A stretch of DNA of 64,000 nt from Betaproteobacteria bacterium (GCA_016195915.1 JACPYS010000022.1:1-64000); one strand, 5' to 3'. Positions 36,020 to 45,057 are shown, counted from the first letter of the stretch. A program made the numbers and translations. Notes: a model not told the origin generated them from the letters alone.

Positions 36020-36721
36020 TCACAAACCCAGGTAGGCGGCTTTGACCTGTTCGTTGCCCAGCAACTCGCGTCCCGCGCCCGCGAGGACGATCCGGCCGGT
36101 CTCCAGCACGTAGCCCCGGTCGGCCACGGATAGCGCCGCGCGTGCGTTCTGGTCAACGAGGAAAATCGTCGTGCGGGCCTGCTTCAGGGCGCGCACCTTG
36201 GCGTAGATCTCCTCGACCAGGCGCGGCGCGAGCCCCATCGACGGTTCATCGAGCAAGAGCAGTCGCGGCCTTGCCATCAGGGCGCGTCCCATGGCGAGCA
36301 TTTGCTGCTGGCCGCCTGACAGGGTCCCGGCGGCCTGGCGGCGGCGCTCCTTGAGGGCGGGAAACATCGAGTACACGCGTTCGAGTTCGGCATCGCCCTC
36401 GTCACGCGGCCGCGTGTACCCGCCGAGCCGGAGGTTGTCTTCGACCGAGAGCGGCCCGAATACCTGGCGGCCCTCCGGCACCTGCACGATGCCGCGTTTC
36501 ACGCGCCGGTCCGCGCGTTCATGGGTAATGTCGGCGCCGTCGAACACGATGCTCCCGCCCGAGGCGGGCTGGACCCCCGAGAGCGTGCGCAGGAGCGTCG
36601 TCTTGCCCGCGCCGTTGGCGCCGACCAGCGCCACCAGTTCGCCCTCGCGTACGGTGAGGTCAAGGCCCTTGAGCGCCTGGATGCGCCCATAGTGGCTGGT
36701 TAGCGTGCCGACTTCTAGCAT
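36020..36721 (-). CDS. livF: Branched-chain-type ABC transporter ATP-binding protein LivF
   Basis: From ATG 36721 the protein has 233 residues: MLEVGTLTSHYGRIQALKGL, Walker A VGANGAGKTTLLRTLSG, signature LSGGQQQMLAMGRALMA, Walker B LLLLDEPSMGL and VDQNARAALSVADRGYVLE. This is the LivF half of a branched-chain (or aromatic acid) importer. The start overlaps the livG stop by 7 nt. Given the padBCD-paaK genes downstream, the transported solute may be an aromatic acid or amino acid rather than leucine. Confidence 0.92.
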   Translation of the reverse strand: MLEVGTLTSHYGRIQALKGLDLTVREGELVALVGANGAGKTTLLRTLSGVQPASGGSIVFDGADITHERADRRVKRGIVQVPEGRQVFGPLSVEDNLRLGGYTRPRDEGDAELERVYSMFPALKERRRQAAGTLSGGQQQMLAMGRALMARPRLLLLDEPSMGLAPRLVEEIYAKVRALKQARTTIFLVDQNARAALSVADRGYVLETGRIVLAGAGRELLGNEQVKAAYLGL

Positions 36722-37494
36722 GCAGCGAGCCCTTCGCTTCCCAGATAGGCCTCGATGACCCTGGGATCGCTGCGCACGTGATCGGCGGAACCTTCGCAAA
36801 GCTTGCGGCCATAGTCGAGCACCACGATGTGATCGGAAACCCCCATCACGAGGCGCATGTTGTGCTCGACCAGCACCACCGTGACGCCGGAACGCGCCAG
36901 GCGCGTGATGAGCGTGTCGATGTCGTGCGTTTCGGTCGGGTTGAGGCCCGCCGCGGGTTCATCGAGCAGCAGCATTTTGGGCTTGCTGCCGAGCGCGCGC
37001 GCGATCTCCAGGCGCTTGAGCGCGCCGTAGGGCATCGCGTCGGCATCGGCATCGATATATTCGCCGACGCCGACGAAGCGCATCAACTCCGCGGCCTCCT
37101 CACGGCTCTCGCGTTCGCCCGCCGTGAGGCGCGGGAATCGCAGCATCGCCGTGAACCAGCCGGAACGCTCGCGCAGGTGGCGGCCGACCATCACGTTCTC
37201 GAGCGCGCTCATGTTGAAGAAGATCTGCAGGTTCTGGAACGTGCGCGCCATGCCGCGTGCCGCGAGTTCATGCGGCTCGAGTCCGGTCACGTCGCTGCCT
37301 TCGAGCCTCACGCTCCCCGACGAGGGCGCGTACACGCCGGTGAGAAGGTTGAGCAGCGTGGTCTTGCCGGCTCCGTTGGGACCGATGATCGAATGCACCT
37401 TGCCGGCCTCGATCTCGAAGGAGAGCTGGTCCACCGCGTGAATGCCGCCGAACGCTTTCGACAGCGCCGTGACCTCGAGCTGCGGCGCGTTCAT
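36715..37494 (-). CDS. livG: Branched-chain-type ABC transporter ATP-binding protein LivG
   Basis: This 259-residue ATPase has Walker A IIGPNGAGKTTLLNLLTGVY, the LivG insert GMARTFQNLQIFFNMSALEN, VMVGRHLRERSGW, YGALKRLEIARALGSKPK, Walker B LLLDEPAAGLNPTE and VEHNMRLVMGVSDHIVVLD. It pairs with LivF. It overlaps livM by 4 nt upstream and livF by 7 nt downstream. Confidence 0.93.
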   Translation of the reverse strand: MNAPQLEVTALSKAFGGIHAVDQLSFEIEAGKVHSIIGPNGAGKTTLLNLLTGVYAPSSGSVRLEGSDVTGLEPHELAARGMARTFQNLQIFFNMSALENVMVGRHLRERSGWFTAMLRFPRLTAGERESREEAAELMRFVGVGEYIDADADAMPYGALKRLEIARALGSKPKMLLLDEPAAGLNPTETHDIDTLITRLARSGVTVVLVEHNMRLVMGVSDHIVVLDYGRKLCEGSADHVRSDPRVIEAYLGSEGLAAC

Positions 37495-38432
37495 TTCCGC
37501 TTCCTTCCAAGCGCCAGCATCAGGCTCGGCAGGAGACCGCGCGGGAAGAAGATCATGGTGGCGATCATCACGCCACCGAACACCACCATCTCGTATTCCT
37601 TGAGGATGGTGAGCAACTGCGGCAGCAGCGTGAGCATCGCGGCGCCGATCACCGCGCCGAAGGTCGATGCCATTCCGCCGAACACCACCATCGTCACCAG
37701 CTCGATGGAATGGAAGAAACTGACCTTGCCGGGCGTGATGAAGCCCGAGTAGTGCGCCGTCATGCTGCCGGCGAACGAGGCGAATACCGCCGAAATGACG
37801 AAGACGCCGACCTTAGCGCGCGTTGCATCGATGCCCGAGACCTGCGCTCCGACTTCCGAGCCGTGCAGCGCACGCAGCGCGCGGCCCGCCGGGGAATCGA
37901 TCAGGTTGAGCGCGATCCACACCGCGGCCAGCAGTGCGGCGCCGGTGATCCAGTACCAGACGCGCTCGCCCGCGAGTGTCAGGCCCGGCAGTGTGAATGC
38001 GGGCACGCTCATGCCGTCGGGTCCGCCAGTGAGGCGGTCCTCGGTGACGATCACGATCGAGATGATGATGCCCATGCCGAGGGTCGCCATCGCCAGGTAA
38101 TGCCCTTTGAGTTTCAGGATCGGGCGGCCGACCACCAGGGCGAGCAGCGCCACCCCTGCGGTGGTTGCCGCGAGCGCAGCGGCCGGGGGCCAGCCGTAGC
38201 GCACGCTCAGGATCGCAGAACCATAGGCGCCGAGCCCGAAAAAACCGGCGTGGCCGAGGCTGATTTGCCCGGCGTAGCCGATCAGCAGATTGAGGCCCAC
38301 GCACACGATTGCATTGATGCCGATGAGGATCGCAACTTCGTACCAGTAATTGTTTACCAGGGCGAGCGGCAGAAGTGCGATCACCGCGGCAAGCAACGCG
38401 AGCCCCCCGGTGCGCGGCGTTCGCCAGTTCAC
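37491..38432 (-). CDS. livM: Branched-chain-type ABC transporter permease LivM
   Basis: From GTG 38432 (VNWRTPRTGGLALL) the product has 313 residues and 8-10 membrane helices. LivM marks are NLLIGYAGQISLGHAGFFGL, LKGHYLAMATLGMGIIISI, the LTGGPDGMSVP loop and VVFGGMASTFGAVIGAAML. The GTG lies two bases after the livH stop, so translation is coupled. The open frame extends further upstream into livH, but homology starts at this GTG. Confidence 0.92.
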   Translation of the reverse strand: MNWRTPRTGGLALLAAVIALLPLALVNNYWYEVAILIGINAIVCVGLNLLIGYAGQISLGHAGFFGLGAYGSAILSVRYGWPPAAALAATTAGVALLALVVGRPILKLKGHYLAMATLGMGIIISIVIVTEDRLTGGPDGMSVPAFTLPGLTLAGERVWYWITGAALLAAVWIALNLIDSPAGRALRALHGSEVGAQVSGIDATRAKVGVFVISAVFASFAGSMTAHYSGFITPGKVSFFHSIELVTMVVFGGMASTFGAVIGAAMLTLLPQLLTILKEYEMVVFGGVMIATMIFFPRGLLPSLMLALGRKRK

Positions 38433-38434
38433 GC

Positions 38435-39310
38435 CTAAACCCGTTCCGCGCTCTTCGAGCCGAACAGGCCGCTCGGCATGAAGAACAGCACCGCCAGAAT
38501 GATCACGAACGCCATCGCGTCCTTGTACGCCGAACTGATGTAGCCTGCGCCGAGGCTCTCGGCGATGCCGAGCAAGATGCCCCCGACCACCGCTCCCGTG
38601 CCGCTGCCCAGCCCGCCGAGGATGGCGGCGGCGAATCCCTTCAGTCCGAGCATCACGCCCACGTCCCAGGAGGTGAGGGTGATCGGCGCGATGAGTATTC
38701 CGGCGATCGCGCCGAGCGCGGCCGACAGGCCGAACGAGAGCATCAGCACGAAGCGCACGTTCACTCCGCACAACTGCGCGGCCAGCGGGTTGTGCGCGGT
38801 GGCGAGCATCGCCTTGCCGGTCAGCGTGCGACCGAAGAACCAGCCCAGCAGCAGCACGATGCCGAGCGTCACGCCCAGCACCCAGAGGCTTTGCGGCAAA
38901 ATGGTCGCACCGGCCAGTTCGATCGGCTGGTCGCCCGAGAAAGGCGGCAAAGCGTGCAGCTTCTTGTCCCACACCAGCGTCGCGAGCCCGCGCAGCAGAA
39001 TCGAAGCGCCGATGGTGATGATGATGAGCGTGACCACGGATGCGCCGCGCGCGGGCTCTACGGCGAACTTCTCGAGCACCACGCCGACGGCCGCGGCCGC
39101 GAGCACCGCGATGGGAATCGCGAGCGGCAGCGGCAGCCCCGAGTTGGCGAGCGACACGGTGGCCATGCCGCCGATCATCACGAATTCGCCCTGCGCGAAG
39201 TTGATGACATGGCTCGCGTTGTGGATGATCGCGAAGCCGAGCGCGACCAGCGCGTAGATCGCGCCTACGGTCAGTCCTGCGAGAAGAAACTGGAGCAACT
39301 GGGCGAGCAT
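38435..39310 (-). CDS. livH: Branched-chain-type ABC transporter permease LivH
   Basis: This 291-residue membrane protein starts MLAQLLQFLLAGLTVGAIYA and has the LivH motifs ALGFAIIHNASHVINFAQGE, TALGAI-like SFGLSAALGAIAGILIAPI and GLKGFAAAILGGLGSGTGAV. It is the first gene of the minus-strand run livHMGF-padBCD-paaK. Its promoter region (39311-39465) is shared with the divergent second padB and contains an FNR-type box. Confidence 0.93.
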   Translation of the reverse strand: MLAQLLQFLLAGLTVGAIYALVALGFAIIHNASHVINFAQGEFVMIGGMATVSLANSGLPLPLAIPIAVLAAAAVGVVLEKFAVEPARGASVVTLIIITIGASILLRGLATLVWDKKLHALPPFSGDQPIELAGATILPQSLWVLGVTLGIVLLLGWFFGRTLTGKAMLATAHNPLAAQLCGVNVRFVLMLSFGLSAALGAIAGILIAPITLTSWDVGVMLGLKGFAAAILGGLGSGTGAVVGGILLGIAESLGAGYISSAYKDAMAFVIILAVLFFMPSGLFGSKSAERV

Positions 39311-39415
39311 CGGCGGTTATTCGGTCTCGTTCTTGTAAGCTGCGGGCTCTTCGTCCGGAAAACCGGCGGCCGGCCCCTGATATGGGTATGAGAATGCCGA
39401 TTTGTCCACTATGAT

Positions 39416-39429
39416 TTGACTTGTATCAA
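39416..39429. promoter_or_regulatory. FNR/ANR-type box between livH and the second padB
   Basis: TTGACTTGTATCAA matches TTGAT-N4-ATCAA with one change. It is centred 43.5 nt before the second padB start and about 112 nt before livH, so it could serve both divergent operons. An in-frame TTG at 39421 lies inside the box, which argues against that codon being the padB start. Confidence 0.6.
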
Positions 39430-39465
39430 ACGAAGTGGGCCAGCGTGCAAAAGGGCAGAACTCCG

Positions 39466-42222
39466 ATGGCGAAAACGGCAGGGAAAAAGCAGGTCCCGAT
39501 CTACTGTTATCAATGCGTCTCCGGCCCCGACCTGCTCAAGGTCGAGGTCGAGAACGGTGTCGCGACGCGCATCGAATCGAATTGGGACATCCGCACGCAG
39601 CATCCTGGAGGCGGTCGCGTCTGCGTCAAGGCCTATGGCCTGATCCAGAAGACCTACAACCCGAACCGGGTGAAGCAGCCGATGAAGCGGACGAATCCGA
39701 AAAAGGGCCGCGGCGAGGACCCCGGCTTCGTGCCGATCAGCTGGACGGAGGCGTTCGACATCGTCGGTGAGAAACTGCGCGGGCTGCGCGCGATGGGTCT
39801 CACCGACGAATCCGGATTTCCGCGGCTCGCCGTTTCAACCGGCGGCGGCGGAACCCCGGTTCAGTACATGGGTACCTGGCCTGCTTTCCTCGCCGCCTGG
39901 GGCAACCTCGATCAGGGCTTCGGCGCGGGGCAGGGTGTCAAGTGTTACCACTCGGAGCATCTCTACGGCGAGTTGTGGCACCGCGCCTTCATCGTCTCGC
40001 CCGACACGCCCTACGTGAACTACATCATCAACTGCGGCAACAACGTGGAAGCTTCGGGCGGTGTGGCCGGCGTGTGGCGCGAAGCCGATGCGCGCGTGCG
40101 CGGATGCAAGCGCGTGCAGGTCGAACCGCACCTCTCGATTACCGGAGCGGCCTCGGCTGAATGGGTGCCGATCCGCCCGAAAACCGATGCCGCATTCCTG
40201 TTCGGCCTGATTCACCGCATCCTGCACGAGCGCAAGTGGGAACAAGTGTGCGACCTTTCTTACCTGAAGGAGCGCACGAACTCGCCTTACCTGGTCGGAC
40301 CGAACGGCTGGTTCCTGCGCGACCCGACGACGGAAAAACCGTTGATCTACGACCTTGCCGATGGCAAGGCCAAGGCGCACGATGCCGCCATCGCGCAGCC
40401 GGCGCTGACGGGTTCCTTCAAGGTCCCCGGTATCGAGATCGGCCCCGACGGCAAGCGCTGGACCCATGAGACGGCCGAAGCGCAACCGAGCTTCCAGCGC
40501 ATGCTCGATCACATGCAGCCGTTCAATTCCGACTGGGCCTCGGAGGAATGCGGCGTTCCGGCCGCCACCATCCGCCGCATCGCGGACGAATTCGTCGCGG
40601 CCGCGTGCATCGGGGAAACGATCGAGATCGAAGGGCGCAAGCTGCCGTTCCGGCCGGTCGCGGTGATGCTCGGCAAGGGCGTGTGCAATGGCTGGGGCGC
40701 GTACCAGTGCGTCTGGTCGCAGAAGATCCTCGCGATTCTGATGGGCGCGCTCGAAGTGCCCGGCGGCACCCTCGGCACGGCAGTCAAGCTCGTGCGCCCC
40801 GCGGTATCGCGCGTAGGCTCGGTACTGCCGGGGGTCGACGGTTTCATGCAATACCAGTTCAACGAAACCTCGGCGGGCGGCTGGATGAGAAGCCCGCACA
40901 TCCGCAACGCCTACAGGACGCTGGTGCCGCTGGTATCGGACTCGCCCTGGTCGCCCGCGCTCGGTCCCGCGCACCTGCCGTGGCTGTTTCTGAAGCACCA
41001 GCCGGAAAACTGGCCGCGCACCACCGTGCCCGGCGTCTGGTTCTGCTATCGCACCAATCCGGCAATCTCTTCATGGAATGCGCCGGAAATCGCGAACCGC
41101 CTGGCCGAATTTCCGTTCATCGTCGCGTTCGCCTATACCGACGACGAGACCAACCATTTCGCCGACGTGCTGTTGCCCGAGTCCACCGATCTCGAGAGCA
41201 CGCAGCTGATCCGCATCGGCAGCACCAAGTTCACCGAGCAGTTCTGGAAGCATGAAGGCTGGGCGATCCGCCAGCCCGCGGTCGAACCCGTCAACGACAC
41301 GCGCGACATGACCGACATCGCCACCGAACTCGCGCGCCAGTGCGGCATCCTCGGCGAGTACGTCGAGGCGATCAATGGGGGCGCCGCGGGAACGAGCTTG
41401 CGTGACCGCGAGGGCAGGTTCGACTACTCGCTCGAGCCTTCCGTGCCGCCCGAGCGCGACGATATCTGGAACCGCATTTGTGCAGCCGCAAGCGACGACC
41501 TGAGCCACGGCGAAGAAGTGCACGATCTCGCCTGGTTCCGCGAGAACGGATTCATGCTGCGCCCGTTCCCGCAGCTCGACTGGTACCTCTATCCCGCACT
41601 GGAGCGCCAGAAGCTGCGTTTCGAGCTGCCCTACCAGGAGCGCCTCACGCGTCATGGCCAGCAGCTCGCGCACCGGCTCAAGGAGATCGGCGTCACCTGG
41701 TGGGACAGGCAGCTCACCGAATACGAATTCCTGCCGGGCTACGAGCGCTACGCCGATATCTGGGTCGATTACGTGAGCGATGCCGGGCGCGATCCGAAGG
41801 ACTATCCGCTGTGGGCGCTGACCGCGCGCTCGATGCAGTATTCCTGGGGCGCGAATGTCGGCCTGCCGATCATCAACGAAGTGGCGAACAACATTTCCGG
41901 GCATCGCGGCGTGATCGTGAATCGCAGCGCCGCGAAGAAGATGGGCATCGCCGAGGGCGACGAGGTCGTGATCGAATCGGTGTCCGGAATGACCGAGGGC
42001 AAGGCCGTGCTGCGCGAGGGAATACGGCCCGACACGGTGCTGATGATCGGCCAGTTCGACCACTGGAAGACCCCTTATGCGAAGGACCTGAAGCTGCCGA
42101 GCCTGAATTCGCTCACCGACATCTCGCTTAAACTCACCGACGGAACCGGGAGCGGCGCTGACCTGATGCGCGTCAGGCTCTACAAGGCGAGCGATCGCCA
42201 CCTGCACGCGGGGTTGCGATGA
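39466..42222 (+). CDS. Second PadB-like molybdopterin oxidoreductase catalytic subunit
   Basis: This 918-residue protein begins MAKTAGKKQVPIYCYQCVSG and is a clear paralogue of the padB product at 33263-35947; both share YNPNRV..PMKRTNPKKGR, GGGTP..YMGT, GVKC.HSEHLYGE and MQY.WG.N.G. Cys14, Cys17 and Cys53 could hold an Fe-S cluster; the third cysteine of the usual motif is again absent, with Asp22 conserved. It has a longer insert after the LVGPNGWFLRDP segment. There is no Tat signal. It overlaps the fused padCD gene by 4 nt and may act on a related aryl- or acyl-CoA. Confidence 0.75.
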   Translation: MAKTAGKKQVPIYCYQCVSGPDLLKVEVENGVATRIESNWDIRTQHPGGGRVCVKAYGLIQKTYNPNRVKQPMKRTNPKKGRGEDPGFVPISWTEAFDIVGEKLRGLRAMGLTDESGFPRLAVSTGGGGTPVQYMGTWPAFLAAWGNLDQGFGAGQGVKCYHSEHLYGELWHRAFIVSPDTPYVNYIINCGNNVEASGGVAGVWREADARVRGCKRVQVEPHLSITGAASAEWVPIRPKTDAAFLFGLIHRILHERKWEQVCDLSYLKERTNSPYLVGPNGWFLRDPTTEKPLIYDLADGKAKAHDAAIAQPALTGSFKVPGIEIGPDGKRWTHETAEAQPSFQRMLDHMQPFNSDWASEECGVPAATIRRIADEFVAAACIGETIEIEGRKLPFRPVAVMLGKGVCNGWGAYQCVWSQKILAILMGALEVPGGTLGTAVKLVRPAVSRVGSVLPGVDGFMQYQFNETSAGGWMRSPHIRNAYRTLVPLVSDSPWSPALGPAHLPWLFLKHQPENWPRTTVPGVWFCYRTNPAISSWNAPEIANRLAEFPFIVAFAYTDDETNHFADVLLPESTDLESTQLIRIGSTKFTEQFWKHEGWAIRQPAVEPVNDTRDMTDIATELARQCGILGEYVEAINGGAAGTSLRDREGRFDYSLEPSVPPERDDIWNRICAAASDDLSHGEEVHDLAWFRENGFMLRPFPQLDWYLYPALERQKLRFELPYQERLTRHGQQLAHRLKEIGVTWWDRQLTEYEFLPGYERYADIWVDYVSDAGRDPKDYPLWALTARSMQYSWGANVGLPIINEVANNISGHRGVIVNRSAAKKMGIAEGDEVVIESVSGMTEGKAVLREGIRPDTVLMIGQFDHWKTPYAKDLKLPSLNSLTDISLKLTDGTGSGADLMRVRLYKASDRHLHAGLR

Positions 42223-43820
42223 ACGCCGCGGCCCACATCCCGCGCTGGGGAATGGTGGTCGACATCAACAGCTGCGTCGGCTGTCAGACCTGCACCGTCG
42301 CCTGCAAGCACGCCAACGACACGCTGCCCGGCGTGCAATGGCGGCGCGTGCTCGACGTTGAAACCGGCGAGTTTCCCGACGTCGAGCGCCTGTTTCTCGT
42401 CACCGGTTGCCAGCACTGCGCCGAGCCGCCGTGCGTGCCGGTGTGTCCTACGGGCGCCACCTCGCAGCGTGAGGATGGTCTCGTGGTGCAGGACTACGAC
42501 ATCTGCATTGGCTGCGCCTACTGCGCGGTCGCCTGTCCGTACCAGGCGCGCACCATCGCCCACGACCAGCGCTGGTATTACGGGCAGGAAACAGTCCAGG
42601 AGCGCGCCGTCGAACATGCGGACCGGCTTGGCGTGGCGCAGAAGTGCAGCTTTTGCAAGGACCGCGTCGATGACGGACTCGCCCGCGGGCTGACGCCGGG
42701 CGTGGATCCGGAAGCCACGCCCGCCTGCTCGGCCGCGTGCATCGCGCAAGCAATTCACTTCGGCGATTTCAAGAATCCCGAGAGCAACGTCTCGAGGCTG
42801 GTTCGCGACCGCCCGAATTTCCAGTTGAACGCGGAACTCGGCACCGATCCGCAGATCAGGTATCTCTATACGACCCCGGCGGTTCCCGGCCGCGCCGCGG
42901 GCGCAGCGGAACTCGATGAGGAACGCCTGAGCGACCTGGCCAATCCGCTCGTCGGCCCGGTGCAGACGCTGTGGGATTGGCGCGCCGCGATGAACTGGAT
43001 CTTTGGTGGCATCGGTTCGGGAATGGCGGTCGCCGCGTGGCTCGTCTCGTATGCCGGCGTCGTTGCGGTCAGGAACGTCCCGGTGGTGCATGCGATCTCC
43101 GCGGTCCTGATGGCGATCGGACTGTTCTGCGTGTTTCTGAAGATCGGGCGCAAGCTGCGTTTCTGGCGCGCCGCATCGCGTCCGCAAACGAGCTGGATGA
43201 CGCGCGAAATCTATGTGGTTGCGGCGTTCTACCCGGTGGTGCTCGCGGACCTTGTCTCGCCGGGGGAATGGCTGTCGCTCGCGGGCGGTGTTCTCGCGTT
43301 CGCGTTCCTGGTGTGCCAGGCGAAAATCCTGCACCGGGCGCGCGGCATCCCGGCATGGCGCGTCCCCCTGGTTCCCTGGATGATCGTGGCGAGCGGCCTG
43401 CTCGAGGGCACCTGCCTGCTCGCGATCGTGCTGCTGTGGCTCCAGAGCGTCGATCGAATCGCCCCGTTGCTCGCGCTCACGGGACTGGCCCTCGCCGCAC
43501 TGAACGCGGCGTTGTGGTTCGCTTACCGCATTACAGCGGCGAAGCAGGGCGTCGTTCCGCTCGCGCGGAGCGTCATCAGCGGAATCAGCCCGGCGCTGCA
43601 CGTGCTCGGGCACGGGCTTCCGGCATTCAGCTTTTATCTGGTGCTCGAGAATTCCGGCATGGCGCTGGCGTGGATGCTGACCGGCGCCGTGGCGGCGATC
43701 GCGTGCGGCGTCTACTGGAAATTCATGATCGTCGTGCGCGGCGGCTACCAGCAGGGCTACGCGATGCCGATGCTGCCGCAGCGGGGCTCCGGATGTTTCG
43801 CCGCGCCGCCGCGACTCTGA
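42219..43820 (+). CDS. Fused PadC-PadD: ferredoxin-type subunit joined to NrfD-type membrane anchor
   Basis: The single 533-residue frame holds both electron-transfer partners. Residues 1-205 carry four cysteine groups (CVGCQTCTVAC, CQHCAEPPCVPVC, CIGCAYCAVAC, CSFC with CSAAC). From about residue 250 there are eight membrane segments, starting WDWRAAMNWIFGGIGSGMAV and including RPQTSWMTREIYVVAAFYP. In the sister locus the same parts are two genes overlapping by 4 nt. The linker, about 45 residues after GTDPQIRYLY, has no stop or obvious junction scar. The fusion would fix a 1:1 ratio and tether the relay to the membrane. Confidence 0.85.
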   Translation: MNAAAHIPRWGMVVDINSCVGCQTCTVACKHANDTLPGVQWRRVLDVETGEFPDVERLFLVTGCQHCAEPPCVPVCPTGATSQREDGLVVQDYDICIGCAYCAVACPYQARTIAHDQRWYYGQETVQERAVEHADRLGVAQKCSFCKDRVDDGLARGLTPGVDPEATPACSAACIAQAIHFGDFKNPESNVSRLVRDRPNFQLNAELGTDPQIRYLYTTPAVPGRAAGAAELDEERLSDLANPLVGPVQTLWDWRAAMNWIFGGIGSGMAVAAWLVSYAGVVAVRNVPVVHAISAVLMAIGLFCVFLKIGRKLRFWRAASRPQTSWMTREIYVVAAFYPVVLADLVSPGEWLSLAGGVLAFAFLVCQAKILHRARGIPAWRVPLVPWMIVASGLLEGTCLLAIVLLWLQSVDRIAPLLALTGLALAALNAALWFAYRITAAKQGVVPLARSVISGISPALHVLGHGLPAFSFYLVLENSGMALAWMLTGAVAAIACGVYWKFMIVVRGGYQQGYAMPMLPQRGSGCFAAPPRL

Positions 43821-43824
43821 ACTT

Positions 43825-44988
43825 CTACTTCACCAGCGTCCAGTTGCCCTTTTTCACTTCGAGCATGCGGAAATTGGTGAGGTCGAGGCCCATGTGGTCC
43901 GTGGCCGACATGTTCACGATGCCGCCGGTCCCGCTGAAGCCTTTCGTGCTCTCGATCGCATCGCGCACCTTCGCTTTGTCGGTCGTGTTCGCGCGCTTCA
44001 TCGCCTCCAGCGCGATCATCAGTCCATCGTGGGCGTGCCCGCCGAAGGTCGAGATGTCCTGCTTGAAGCGCGCCTCGTAGTCCTTCTTGTAATTCACCGA
44101 GACGACCCTCTGCTTGTCGTCGGCGGGCAGCTGCTCGGCAACCAGCACTGCGGCGGCGGGCAGGCGCACGCCCTCGGCTGCGTCGCCGGCAAGCTTGATG
44201 AACTCCTTGGAGGCTACGCCGTGCGACTGGTACAGCGGCACGTTCATCCCCAGCTGTTTGAAGTTCTTGGTGACGACCGCGGGCTCCGAGCCGAAGCCCG
44301 CATTGAGCACCGCCTGTACGCCCGGGGTGTTCTTGATTTTGGTGAGCTGGGCGGTCATGTCGGTGTCACGCACGCCGTAGGACTCGTCGGCAACAATCTG
44401 TACCTTGTAGGTGCCCGCGACTTTCAGGCACTCCGCGCGCATCGACTTGTCGAATCCGCCCGCGCCTGAGATCAGTCCGATACGCTCGAGTTTGCGGTCG
44501 CGCATGTCGAGGAAGATGCGCTCGCAGGCCATGCGGTCGGTGTGCGGCGTCTTGAATACCCACTTCTTGACCGGATCGATGATCACCAGCGCACCGGCAA
44601 GCGATACGAACGGGATTCCAGCGGCTTCCACCAGGGGCACCACGGCCATCGTTTCGCCGGTGGTCGTGCCGCCGACCAGGACATCGACCTTGTCCTGCTC
44701 GATCAGGCGCTTCGCGAAGGTGCGCGCTTTTTCGGCGTCGCCGGCCGAATCGTATGAGACGAGTTGCAGCTTGCGGCCGAGCACCACGCCCGCGGCATTG
44801 AGCTTCTCTACATACATTTCGAGCGTCTTCTGTTCCGGGTCGCCGAGGAAGGCCGCCGGCCCGGTGACCGCAAGGAACGCGCCGACCTTGATTGGTTCCT
44901 GTTGCGCGTACGCGCTGCCGGCGAGCGCCACTGCCAGCGCCAGACCCAGGCCGCGTTTCACGAAACGAACGAATCCCCTGGCGATCAT
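43825..44988 (-). CDS. Periplasmic binding protein of a branched-chain/aromatic-acid ABC transporter (LivK type)
   Basis: The 387-residue protein starts with a signal peptide (VKRGLGLALAVALAGSAYAQ) and continues IKVGAFLAVTGPAAFLGDPE, LVGGTTTGETMAVVPLVEAA and YGVRDTDMTAQLTKIKNTPG, the type I periplasmic binding fold of Leu/Ile/Val and aromatic-acid receptors. AGGAG precedes the start. It converges with padCD (4-nt gap) and is the likely receptor for livHMGF, transcribed separately from its own FNR-type promoter region. Confidence 0.88.
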   Translation of the reverse strand: MIARGFVRFVKRGLGLALAVALAGSAYAQQEPIKVGAFLAVTGPAAFLGDPEQKTLEMYVEKLNAAGVVLGRKLQLVSYDSAGDAEKARTFAKRLIEQDKVDVLVGGTTTGETMAVVPLVEAAGIPFVSLAGALVIIDPVKKWVFKTPHTDRMACERIFLDMRDRKLERIGLISGAGGFDKSMRAECLKVAGTYKVQIVADESYGVRDTDMTAQLTKIKNTPGVQAVLNAGFGSEPAVVTKNFKQLGMNVPLYQSHGVASKEFIKLAGDAAEGVRLPAAAVLVAEQLPADDKQRVVSVNYKKDYEARFKQDISTFGGHAHDGLMIALEAMKRANTTDKAKVRDAIESTKGFSGTGGIVNMSATDHMGLDLTNFRMLEVKKGNWTLVK

Positions 44989-45043
44989 GGTTTGTCTCCT
45001 TTTTTAAGAATGGCCGATGGTATTGCGGTACTAGAATGCGTGT

Positions 45044-45057
45044 TTGATCCATATCAA
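45044..45057. promoter_or_regulatory. Perfect FNR/ANR box upstream of the binding-protein gene
   Basis: TTGATCCATATCAA is an exact TTGAT-N4-ATCAA site. It is centred 62.5 nt upstream of the livK-type start (minus strand) and 40.5 nt upstream of the GNAT gene (plus strand). It is the best of three such boxes in the cluster. Confidence 0.65.

Noticed and set aside
39421-39465. TTG 39421 as the start of the second PadB-like protein
   Set aside because: The codon lies inside a near-perfect FNR box, and homology with the first PadB begins after ATG 39466.
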